Assembly: GCF_009727055.1 (NCBI RefSeq) | Contig: NC_052359.1 | Span: 61,565,760-61,629,759, forward strand | Reading direction: 5' to 3' | DNA from: Benincasa hispida | Lineage: Eukaryota > Streptophyta > Magnoliopsida > Cucurbitales > Cucurbitaceae | DNA length: 64,000 nt | Shown: piece by piece, positions 33,749 to 44,553 of the stretch | How the letters are laid out: each line of letters starts with the position of its first letter | Numbering within the stretch: the stretch's first letter is position 1 | Position numbers and translations under genes: made by a program | Notes under the pieces: generated by a model | What the model was told of the DNA's origin: nothing | The model's input: only the letters and a program-made list of their open reading frames with translations | Databases searched by the model: none

Positions 33749-35890
33749 TGAAGAAACTCTTAACGAAGAGCATCCATGAGCGCGTTCGGATCTTTCCGAT
33801 TTCATTGTGACCGAAATACAATACATACATTCTAATAGACAGTTATGCACAATACACTAATTAAAGTCATGCTTTGAACACTAAAATACAAGGGAAAGAG
33901 TTTTCATACCAGTTGAAGACCCTCTTCAAGGTTTTGAAACCTTACAAAGCGGAAGAAACTCTACGCACACTCTATCGCCTAGCAATCTAGTCGACTGTAG
34001 TAGCATGATCGTCTACAGGAATGGCAGAAACACGAACAGTCACGAACAAGTGAACACAGCGGGGACGACACCACCGAAATAGAGCCCTTGGTATTCTCTG
34101 AGTGAGAATCCAAAGTGTGGTCTTTGGTGAATTTGGTAGAGGTTGGAGAAATAGCAAATTGTGTAGACGATAAGCAAGTGGGAGAGAAAAAGAGCTATCG
34201 TATAACTATGTGCTTATTGTTTAGAAGAAGCTACACGATCGTGTAGGTTTTACTAAACGATCGTTTAGTAAATGGTAGACGATCGTTTAGAAAACACGAC
34301 ATACAATGCGATTGTTTAAGAAAGTTAAGAGATCGTTTAGGAACTAACGTGCGATCATTTAGGTGCTGGCGTGCGATCTTTAGGCGATGAGCGACTGTCG
34401 TATAGGCCCTCAAACTATGTGATCGTTACATTTTCACACCGATGCCAATTTTTTCGAACCTTACAAAATGAAACAAATTTTCATTTTATTCTTCGATTAC
34501 AATAACCGACTTCGGCTGCTCCCACTAACGCATGTCCGAGAGAAGTTTTATGCCAATTATCATATAATTAACCAATTTAATAATTAATGAACATAATCAT
34601 ATTATATTCTTACCCTATAGTTTGATATCAAATATCTACTATATTAATTTCTCCTCTACTTGATATAAATCATATTTATATCTAATTTCCTCCAAAATAA
34701 TGTATCTCATACATTTAGTCAATTATATCATATATAATTAACAAGTTCAATTATATCATATATAATCGAACTCCCTCTTATCAATTTGAACATTTGAAAC
34801 TGACCCAAACACTGATTCTCGACTTTATCCAAGCTACCCAGGAGACTAATGGACCTGTGGCTTGAAGCTCCAACAGTTCGTGAATAGCTAACTAAACTCT
34901 TAAGCCCGAGATCCACCATCCGTTAACTGTCAGGCATTCCACTAAAGACCAACAGCTAAACTCTTCTTACCACAAATATATTTTTGTGTCCATTGAATAT
35001 AACCAATCATGAATACGATGATCCTTCACAGATGCTCGTAAGTACAGTTGGGCCAATTTACCATTTTGCCCCTGTAGTTACATCTCACTCCTTAAGTACC
35101 ACTGATTCCTCTAATGAACAATACAACATAGTCCAGCTATGTGTGAGCACCTCTCGAGCCAAAAGAAGGTGTGTGGCGCCACATCGTTCAAGCCCTGGAA
35201 TCAGCCCTTAAGGGAGCTATCTATCTACTTACTCCTGCTTCGGGGAAGGAGTGAATTTCATCTTGTGTAGTTGAGTTCCCAGCTCCCAAGTCAGACGAAT
35301 CCCCAAAATGGTAGGTTTGAATTGGCGACCTGGCCACTCGCACCCATTCAAATCAAAGAACCGCCTTCAATGGTAGGAGTTCCCAACTCACTCGGGATTG
35401 AGGTCATGTTACCTATGGCAATCCTAGTGAAATGAAGCCTCTGTCATGAACGGTGTTATATAACGAAACGTTAACACTTCATGGTCAGGTCTTATAAAAA
35501 CTCTTTGTATTAGGACGACGCCGCTCACATGTCCCCTACGCGAATGATCCGGATCAGACCATCTGTGACAAGTCAAAACACTTGTGACCATTCCACAAAG
35601 CGGGCCGTATCCATAGCATTTCCAGGATAAGGTTTCCCTCCCATATCTATATACTACAGACCATCTTGGTTATCACTCAAGACATGATCCACTTGTATGT
35701 CACCACATAGATGCTTAAGTTACATACAGATAACCAGGGATTTTATGTTTATTGGTTTGTGGTAAAGCAAATAAAACATACAACAGAGCAACAAACAAGA
35801 TGTGAAGTACATATCATATATTATACAACACAAGCGTTCTACAAACTATTTACAAACTACAGGACACGAGACTTTAGGGCATCAACCCCT
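33749..35890 (-). mobile_element. Copia-4 LTR (3' LTR of a fragment)
   Basis: Starts tgaagaaactcttaacg, the LTR 3' end in reverse, and ends at gggcatcaacccc. The TGTT of the LTR start is lost, being directly followed by ttcccacttgtcc, a PPT in reverse. It contains a cluster of CGATCG palindromes at 34231-34400 and the conserved 'ccaatttaccattttgcccctgtagttacatc' region of this LTR family. Confidence 0.85.
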
Positions 35891-36180
35891 TTCCCACTTG
35901 TCCTAAAGCGAAGTGGGGTGTACATACAACTAGTACAAAACAATAAACTAGGGCATAAAAGCCTAGTACAAGAAAATCTTCCACTTGCCCTAGTCCAACC
36001 GTGGGCGATCCTGTGGGCCCATGCTCCGTAGGTGACCCTCAAACACTGTAGTTGTTAGAGCCTTTATAAACGAGTCAGCAATATTGTTCTCCGAATCGAT
36101 CTTCGTGACGATCACGTCCTCTCGATGCATTATCTCGCGGATCAGATGATACTTCCGCTCTATGTGTTTGTCGCGCTTAT
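35891..36180 (-). pseudogene. Copia-4 pol 3' end fragment
   Basis: PPT, 3' noncoding and the last part of RNase H, as in 28058-28274 and 40424-40720 (..atgatacttccgctctatgtgttt). It stops abruptly at 36180, where a copia leader begins; all upstream pol of Copia-4 is missing. Confidence 0.75.
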
Positions 36181-38115
36181 AGAAAATCTATCTAATTCAC
36201 CTTTCCAGGTAGGTTCCCAGGTAGGGGTATTCCATTTCCGTCATTTTAAGTACTGCAACCTAGCCAGAACCCACCTTAGACAAAAGGTCCCTTATAGATA
36301 TATTTGCTACAAATTTAATCTTTTATTGAAATCAATTTAATCCTATTAAACCGATTAAAAAAGATTAATCTAATTTCTAATCATTAGAAATTTGTGAACT
36401 TAGGTCTATGTGAACCATATTTTAAAAAATGATTTCACTTAAGTTTGCATGCAACTCTTAGTTATTGATTTTAATTTCTAATTTCATTTATTTATAACTC
36501 TTATAAAGTAAATGAAAACAAATTAAGACTTGCATTGCATCGAATGACATACTTTATAAAATTATAACATTTATAAGATTATCTAAAGTAATGTCATGCA
36601 TCATACAATGTTCATTTCATCACTGCATATACATAACACTTACATATATCAAGGCAACGAAATTAAATAACATACATTCCATGCATACATTCAAACAATA
36701 TATTATAAAAATTATAATATAAATGATGCATGGCTATGTTATTTATGCATGCAAGCATGTAGTATAACACTTATATTATATGATGCATGAGCATGCGATA
36801 AAACTAAATCCTGAGCGCTCGCGCGCGCGCACACACACACACATATATATTATAACACTTATAATATAAATGATGCATGGCTATGTTATTTATGCATGCA
36901 AGCATGTAGTATAACACTTATATTATATGATGCATGAGCATGCGATAAAACTAAATCCTGAGCGCTCGCGCGCGCGCACACACACACACATATATATTAT
37001 AACACTTATAATATAAATGATGCATGGCTATGTTATTTATGCATGCAAGCATGTAGTATAACACTTATATTATATGATGCATGAGCATGCGATAAAACTA
37101 AATCCTGAGCGCTCGCGCGCGCGCACACACACACACATATATATTATAACACTTATAATATAAATGATGCATGAAAATAAATGTATAACCGATGGTGGGT
37201 TTTAAAACTATATGACATATAATATTAAACATACATCGCATGTATATTTACACTAACAGTTGATGGACCGGGATATGACACCTAAAAGGAAATTCAAAAG
37301 GCTAACTATTACAAAAAAAAAAGAGTCAATCGGTTCGAAACAGGTGAACCGGGTCTTGAACCGCTCGAACCGAACTGCCATTCAATGAACCACCTTGCAG
37401 CTGATCGTGTAGCAAATGAACTATGCGATCAAGTCAAGGCTCAACTTCCTGGCCAACGCTTGCAATCATTTGGCTGCATACCTCCTTCAAACAGTGCATC
37501 GCCCAACCTTGGCCAATGCACAACTCAACTTGAGGCTATCGCGTCCTTCCCACGGTTGCAAGCCTAAGACCATCACAAACTTCATCACATGCTGCCTAGC
37601 TTCATCGCATAGCTCCAATGCATATCGTAGGAGAGTGTACTATCATGTAGCAGAAAACTATGCGATCAAGTAGGAACGACTGCACGATCGCGTAGCAAGC
37701 ATCTACACGATCTTGTAGCAAATGCTATACGATCGTATAGCTCTTGCTATGCAATCTTGTAGCTAATACTATACGATCGTGTAGCTCTTGCTATGCGATC
37801 TTGTAGCTTTAACTTCTCCATCGAAACTGTGCTCTGCAACCTTTCTTTGAATCTTCCCGAGAAGAGCACGAGCGACTAAAACTTACAAATTACAGACTCA
37901 ATTGTAAGATTAATGCTAAAAAAATGCAGGGGCCTTTACAGACCAAATTTGTAAACAAAGAAAGCCTTAAAATTAAGTATCCTATCCCAAAACATCCATC
38001 AACAAAACCACATTCATCGCCATTCATCGCATGAACTTGAATGTAGAATATAAAACCCACCATTACTGTAAAATCGATTCAATAAAACGAATGAAATTTG
38101 GAATCAGAAACCTAC
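36181..38115 (-). other. Copia-3 leader with tandem repeat
   Basis: Noncoding leader. It starts with the conserved 'aaatctatctaattcacctttcc' block, passes through an expanded AT-rich region with a 3 x 147-bp repeat (36724-37164), then a cluster of CGATCG palindromes (about 37670-37810), and ends at the primer site. About 0.8 kb of the gag-proximal leader is missing where Copia-4 sits. Confidence 0.75.
36724..37164 (+). repeat. Three perfect 147-bp tandem repeats with alternating purine-pyrimidine core
   Basis: Units start tgatgcatggctatg at 36724, 36871 and 37018, with a partial fourth at 37165. I see no difference between units. Each contains gagcgctcgcgcgcgcgcac followed by (ca)n and tatatata, about 36 bases of alternating purine and pyrimidine. 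Copia-2 has only one unit-like copy in the same leader position. Confidence 0.95.
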
Positions 38116-38133
38116 AACCTGGATATGATACCA
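38116..38133 (-). other. Copia-3 primer binding site, initiator tRNA-Met
   Basis: Minus strand TGGTATCATATCCAGGTT, two differences from TGGTATCAGAGCCAGGTT, two bases from the LTR end. Confidence 0.85.
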
Positions 38134-38135
38134 AT

Positions 38136-38578
38136 TGAAGGAAATTTTTGACAAAATTCCTTTGAGAGGAAGCAAAGTTCGTCCTAAATTCCATTTTTAT
38201 TGAATATAAATTTTACAGTAAAACAATAAGATATGCATCTTCTTAAAATTATAGCATGCTTTAAATAAAATACATAGGGTTTCAGGAACCCTTACTTTTG
38301 AAGAACCCTTTCTTTAAGAATTCCCTCGTACAAGCCACGAATAGAACTCCTTTTCCACACGGATCTTCTTCTTTAAGAACGGACATCACCATTTGAGAAC
38401 CCTCTGTATTTTGTTGGGATAAAGGATTCTAGCAAGAGTTGTGGGCTTTGTTTGAATCCTTGGAAGATGGAAAAAGATGGAGAGGAGGAGAGGCAAGAGA
38501 AAAACTTTTCTTCTCTGTAAACTTTTTCTTGGAGAGAACTCTTCTCTCAGAGCCAATTGAGGAAGAAGATGAAAAATT
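38136..38578 (-). mobile_element. Copia-3 5' LTR, truncated
   Basis: Same LTR subfamily as 22318-23740. Cut at 38579 by another LTR that begins inside 'gaagatgaaaaat'. Confidence 0.8.
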
Positions 38579-40423
38579 TGAAGGAAACTCAACATGAGGA
38601 GATCCTTGAGCGAAAGCGAATCGTCCAAATTCCATTACTTATTGAATACAAAATTTACAATAAACATACAAAAGATATGCATTCAAGGTTAAATTACAGC
38701 ATGCTTTTACACAGTAAATAGGTTTAAAAAAACCTCACCTTTGAAGGACCTTTCTTCAAGTAATCCCTCGTACGAGCCACGAACAAAACTCCTTCCCCGT
38801 GGATCTTTGCGGAAACTACCAAGCGAGAACCCTATGTACTCTCTTTTGGGATTCAAAGACTCAAGTAGAAGTTGTGGCCTAAGCTTGAGTCTTAGGAAGA
38901 GAGAAGAAGATGGAGAGGATGAGAAGGAAGTTTTCTTCAGAGAACCTTTCTCTTTCAGATTGTGAATTCTCTGTGTATTAATTCTTGGACGAAGATGATC
39001 TCTCAACTTCTTTTATCACAAGTCAGTTATTGAGAGAATAATGGGAGGGAGTTATAACTCCTTCCCTTTTATTAATTTCAAATAAATTAATAAAATAGAA
39101 TATATAATAACTACTTTATTATATATACACTATATGTTATATCAAATATAACATATAATCTATAGTTTTATATTGAATCAAATACAACAAACTATAGATT
39201 TTATTCTTTCTTACCTATACATGGGCATTTAATATAAATCACATTTATATTAAATCCACTTATATGAATCTGATCCATATAAATGATTTTTGGATCATAT
39301 TCAAATATTTTATTTCTCTCAATATAAATCATATTTATGTTTAATTACATGAATCTCATTCATATAATTGGTATTTGAATCATATCCAAATTCCTCTCAT
39401 AATGTATCAAATACATTATAATTAATTACATCATATCTAATTAATTGCTCCAATTAATTTGAACATTTCAAATGAACCCAAAGATTAAATCCCTATTGAG
39501 CTACAGTGGGGACTTTATGGACATGTAGATTGAAGCTCCAATGGTACTCAGATAATTAATTAAACTCTTTAATTAAATTACCCAACATCGATTAACTGCC
39601 AGTCACTCCACTAAAAACCGACAGTTGCACTCTTTGCACTACAGATAAATTTACGTGTTTATTGGATAGAACCAATCAACAGTGCGATGATCCTTCACAA
39701 ATTACTCGTAAGTATAGCTGGCCAAAATACCGTTTTGCTTAGTAGTTACATCGAACTCCTTAAGTCTCCTCGGGCCAGGAAGAGGTGTGGCCACTATGTT
39801 CAAGACCAGAATCGGCCCTTAAGGGAGTAATTTATTTACTTGCCCCTGCATCGAGGAAGGAGTGAAATTTCATTTTGTGTAGCTAAGTTTCCAACTCCCC
39901 AGTCAGACGAATCCCCAAAATGGTAGGCTTGTTGAGTTGGCAATCTGGCCACTCTCACTCATACAAAGCAAAGGACCGCCTTCATGAGCAGGGTTCATAA
40001 CTCATCAGGATTCAGGTCATGTACATATGGTCATTCCTAGTGAAATGTAAGTCTCTATTATTAACAGTATTATATAAAGAGACTAATCATTTTGTGGTCT
40101 AATCTTATACAAACTCTTTGTATAGGATATCCGCTCGCATATCTCCACATGAATCATCAGCATCAGATCATTTGTAGTACTTTACAACACTTGTAACACC
40201 TACAAAGCGGGTCGTATTCGTAGTGTCACTAGGATAAGGTACTCAACCTTATCCATGAATTCGCTTCATTAATAGGTTCACGATTTTGAAATAACCTTGG
40301 ATCTTAGTTTATTGGATTGAGTACATGCTTATAAAATAACACTTATTTTATTAACAATAATATGTTTATACAAAGTTTACAAACTACGAGATTACAAGGA
40401 GATTTAGGATACCATTACCAACA
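38579..40423 (-). mobile_element. Copia LTR 'G' (3' LTR)
   Basis: 1,845 bp. Starts tgaaggaaactcaacatgag and ends accattaccaaca, the reverse of TGTTGGTAATGG. It is followed by atctcctatttgtcc, a PPT in reverse, and then RNase H sequence, so it is the 3' LTR of a minus-strand element inserted in the Copia-3 5' LTR. Confidence 0.85.
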
Positions 40424-41088
40424 ATCTCCTATTTGTCCTAAAGCTTAGGGAGACTAATGTACAATACAAATAAAGTACAAAATACAATAAACTAGGGCAT
40501 ACACTATACCCTAATAACATCTCTCACTTTCCATAGACAATGTGTCGCGTATCCCGTAGACCCAGACTTTTTAGATGACCCTCGAACACATTAGTCGTGA
40601 GAGCCTTTGTAAACGGATCAGCAACGTTGTGCTCGATGCGATCTTCGTGACAATAACATCACCATGATGCACAATCTCTCGAATCAAATGATATTTCCAT
40701 TCTATGTGCTTGCTTCTTCGGTGACTCCTAGGTTTCTTAGAATTTGCCACAACACCACTTATCACAATAACGTGTGATGTGCAAAGATATATTTGGAAAA
40801 ACTTCCAAATCATTAAGGAACTTCTTAAGCCAAACAGCCTCTTTAGCAGCTTCACAAGAAGCTACGTATTTCGCTTCCATAGTGGAGTCCGCGATGCATC
40901 CTTGCTTGATGCTTCGCCATACTATAGCTCCTCCATTCATAGTGAACACTCACCCTGATGTGGATTTCCAAGAATCCCGATTAGTCTGATAGTTAGAGTC
41001 TATGTATCCTGTAAGGATCAAATCCTTATCTCCATGCACGAGCATATAGTCCCTCATTCTCATAAGATACTTGAGGATCGTTTTGACT
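40424..41088 (-). pseudogene. Copia-G RNase H and pol C-terminal end
   Basis: PPT and 3' noncoding at 40424-40570, then RNase H. 40949-40737 reads GGAIVWRSIKQGCIADSTME, then AKYVASCEAAKEAVWLKKFL, the usual RNase H catalytic Glu context; the end shifts to 40855-40571 in another frame. Cut at 41088 by the next LTR; RT and everything upstream are absent. Confidence 0.85.
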
Positions 41089-41431
41089 TAAGGAAATCAA
41101 GCACGAGGATTTCCATGAGCAGCGGAAGGGATTGTTCCAAATTCTATTCGAATTGAACATAAACATTTACAGTCATAAAAATGGAAACTAACATGTCATG
41201 CACAACAAGAAATTACAGAATGCTATACGATGATACAAGTGATAGAGGATGCATACCTTTGAAGAATCATTCTTCAGGAATCCCTCGATCAATCTACAAG
41301 TTTCCAAGAATAGCAGACTCGAACGTAATGACCGGTACAACTAACTAACACGAACATAAGGAACACAACGATTTGCCAACAACATCTCGAACCCAATCGA
41401 GTCTAACTCGATCCACGAACTGAGTAAGGAC
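41089..41431 (-). mobile_element. Copia LTR 'D', first segment
   Basis: Begins ttaaggaaatcaagcacgag and matches the LTR at 52878 ('gaggatttccatgagcag'). Split by Copia-2. The AGGAC at 41427-41431 is the left target duplication, and the LTR resumes at 49066. Confidence 0.85.
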
Positions 41432-41780
41432 TGAAGTAACTTTTATTAAAGTGTACCTTTGGGTGGAAGCAAGATCGTTCCAAACTCATTGTGACAGAAT
41501 TACTGCATTCACAATCAAACAGACTAGATATGAATTAACTACAAATTACAGACATGCTTAGAACTTTAAACAACAAAGAGAACGAAATACATAACAGTTG
41601 AAGAACCCTTCTTTGCCTCAAATCTCATTCTCATCCAAGGACTGCTCCTCTTTCTGTCACTGAGATTGTCCAAGCAATCGTCCACCAAATCGTCTACCCA
41701 CGAATGAACTCCTCACGAACTTGACAGCAAGGAAGACACCACCACTAGGAACCCTCGGTATTCCTAAGCGGCAATGGATA
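41432..41780 (-). mobile_element. Copia-2 3' LTR, truncated
   Basis: Starts tgaagtaacttttattaaag and matches the Copia-2 5' LTR at 46914 ('gcaagatcgttccaaactcattgtga'). It breaks at about 41780 after 'ggaaccctcggtattc' and runs directly into RT sequence, so most of this LTR plus RNase H and half of RT were deleted. Confidence 0.85.
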
Positions 41781-42977
41781 GGAGGATGTAGATCGACTTC
41801 AACATGGCAACAAGCAAGAAAGTCTCCTCATAATCGACTCCTTTCACCTGGGTATAAGCCTTTGCCACAAGTAGAGCCTTGAAGGTTTGCACCTTCCCAT
41901 TGACATCCCATTTTCTCTGGTAGATCCATTTCTAACCTATAGGTCAGACACCATCAAGCTAATCTACAAGATCCCATACTGAGTTAAAGTACATCGACTC
42001 CATCTCGAGATCCATGGCTTTGACCCATCATCTCGGTCAACATCCTCCGTTGCCTTCTGATAAGATAACGGATCCTCAACGTCGCCATCGACTACCATAG
42101 CCAGGATTTTCATGAAACCCATATAACAAACAGATGAGTTCACAACCCTCCCACTGCATCGAGGTTTCCTCAACTCTTGAGGTGGAACCGACCTACTAGA
42201 TGAACTATCATCAACAACTCTTGCTTATGAAGCATGCCCTTCAACAACTCTTGTTGAAGTTTTAGTAGTTTCGTTGGAAAGCTCATGAAGCACGATCTTA
42301 CTACGTGGATTGTGCTCCCTAATATGATCCTCCTCCAGAAGTGTAGCAATCATAGACACAAACACTCTGTTTTCCGACGTATCATAAAAGTAACCCCCTC
42401 GTGTACCTTTGGGTAGCCTATAAAGAGACACAACCTCGACTGTGGTTCCAATTTCTTTGGATTAGCCTCAAGCACATGTGCTAGGCAACCCCATATACGG
42501 AAGTGACGTAAACTAGCTTTACGCCCATTACATAACTGGAAAGGTGTTCTCGTAACACTCTTGGAAGGAACGCAATTGAGTATACACTACAGTCTCCACT
42601 ACAAAACCCCAAAATGAGGCCGATAAGGAAGTGTAACTCATCATCGACCGAACCATGTCCAACAAGGTTCTGTTTCTCCCTCTGCTACACCATTATGCTG
42701 AGGTATACTTGACACTAAGAGTTGGGAAACGATTCCATGTTCTATCAAAGAGTTCTGGAACCCCGAATCCAAAAACTCTCCACCTCGATCCGATCGAAGC
42801 GTCTTAATCCATTTATCTAATGAATTTTCAACTTCAGCCTCGAACTCTCTGAACTTTTCAAAGGATTCAAACTTCTATTGCATCAGATAAACATACTCAT
42901 ACCAAGAGTAATCATTAGTAAAAGTGATAAAATACTTATAGCCTCCCCTAGCTCGCACATTTATCAGACCACAGAGG
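41781..42977 (-). pseudogene. Copia-2 RT start and integrase C-terminal part
   Basis: From 42977 leftward: integrase core in broken frames (the GDHSTYTSLL/IEHGI region at about 42780-42720 and the RNRTLLDMV region at about 42680), then 42431-42225 (linker, RLPKGTRGGYFYDTSENRVF), then 42173-41964 (CSGRVVNSSVCYMGFMKILA and VEDPLSYQKATEDVD), then the RT start to 41781 (GVDYEET). The RT catalytic region and RNase H are gone. Confidence 0.8.
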
Positions 42978-43520
42978 TCAGAATGCACTAACTCTAGAGG
43001 CTCTTTGGCTCGATAACCTTTTCCAGTAAAAATGTCTTTTAGTCATCTTACCCTCAAGGCAAGATTTGCACACCGATAAAGAATCTTCCTCTAACTCACT
43101 TAGAAGTCCACTCTTCACCAACCTCTCAATCCTATTGAGATTGATGTGCTCTAATCGAAGGTGCCAAAGTTGGGCATTTTCTTTTGGAGAAACCTGTTGA
43201 CGTTTATTTTGAGTGACGACAGATTTAAACATCTCTATGTTATGGAGGGAACTTGTTGCTAACGACCTTAGCACATACAAGTTATTTTCCAGATTTGCTA
43301 TACAAATTTCAATTCCATCTTTATGAATAAACACTTTATTCAAATTAAATACAAAAGTATATTTACACTGCGACAAGCACTTTATAGAAATTAAGTTCTT
43401 TTTCAACTCAGGAACTTCAAATACATCATGTAAAACAATAAATTTCTTATGTAAAGTCAACTGGATTCCTCCCACTGTCATAGTTGAAACGACGTGCTCG
43501 ATGCCTACTTGCATCGTCAT
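42978..43520 (-). pseudogene. Copia-2 GAG-pre-integrase and integrase zinc finger
   Basis: Open for 180 codons: GIQLTLHKKFIVLHDVFEVP, LKKNLISIKCLSQCKYTF, then WHLRLEHINLNRI and SVCKSCLEGKMTK. The H-x3-H and C-x2-C zinc residues are all present, in contrast to Copia-3. The frame is lost right after MTKR, just before the catalytic core. Confidence 0.88.
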
Positions 43521-44553
43521 CTCACCAGCCTCCAGTTACCGCCAGTATCCAATCCCCTGAAAAGAAGAATAAACATGATTAGTGGCACCCGAATCAATAA
43601 TCCAGGCAGAATCATCATTCTCTACTAAGCAAGTTTTCAAAACTAGTAAATAATATTTACCTTGTTTTGATTTAGCCTTGGCTACCTTCTTCTCCTTTAC
43701 CTAGCGAAGACAATTCCTCTTCTAGTGTCTGTCTTGGTTGCAGTGGAAACACTTTCTCTTGACAACTAGTGTCGAAGCCTATTCTACTAGGCGATAGGCT
43801 GTGGGTTAACAGGTGCCTTCCTTTTCCCCTTTAACATCCTTCTTCTTTTTCCACTTTTTAGTGTAAGGAGTAGAAGATGCAGACTTCGTTCTGAGGTCGA
43901 ACCTCAATGGAACATCTTTGAAGACAAGGAAACATTTGCCTCCCCTCCCCTCTTCTCCTTACTTTTCAGTAAGGATTCGAATGTCTGCAACTCGTTGAGG
44001 AGAGTTGTAAGGGTATAATCCACTTTGTTAAGAATCGCATTGCTAATAACGTGTAGGAAGTATCCAGCAATGAATGCAAGATTATGCTAACTTGGTTGCC
44101 CTCATCGATCCTATACCCATTCATCTCCACCACATTGAAGTGAGCCATCATATTAAGCACGTGTTTACGAACAAAGGTGCTTTCCTCCATTTTGGAGTTG
44201 AAGATGCATTTAAGAGCCTTGCACTTGAGCTGTCCAGATGGTTATCCAAACATCCCCCGTAGAGACTCTATGATCTCACGCACTGAGACCATGGGCTCAT
44301 GCTTCTTGGCCAAAACATCGTTAAGACTAGCCAAGATATAGGCTCAAGCCTTCTAATTCGCCCATGTTCAGCACTCATAAGCCTCCCGAACATTTCGAGT
44401 GGCATTAGAAGGGGGAATAGGAGGACATTCCTCTGTAAGGACGAATCTGAGATCATCAATGATTAGTATTGTAGTGATCGTGTGTTTCCAACTAGCGTAA
44501 TTCTTGCCAGTCAAATTGTTGGTGCTAAGTAAAGCTATTGTGGCTGTAGCCAT
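43521..44553 (-). pseudogene. Copia-2 gag and protease
   Basis: Gag starts at 44553 (M-A-T-A-T-I-A-L-L-S), then NNLTGKNYASWKHTITTI and DDLRFVLTEECPP, ending early at 44368. 44190-43966 continues the gag core (VRKHVLNMMAHFNVVEMNGY). The CCHC knuckle at about 43760-43705 reads CFHCNQDRH, stop, KRNC; a stop breaks it. The protease at about 43615-43574 reads AWIIDSGATNHVYSS with an intact DSG catalytic triplet. Confidence 0.85.

Noticed and set aside
36724..37164. Centromeric satellite because the unit is 147 bp
   Set aside because: Only three units, located inside a retrotransposon leader; the match to nucleosome length is most likely coincidence.
37670..37810. CRISPR-like array of short palindromes
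   Set aside because: Units are degenerate, spacers are not unique sequence of constant length, and the host is a plant; the motif also occurs in LTRs.
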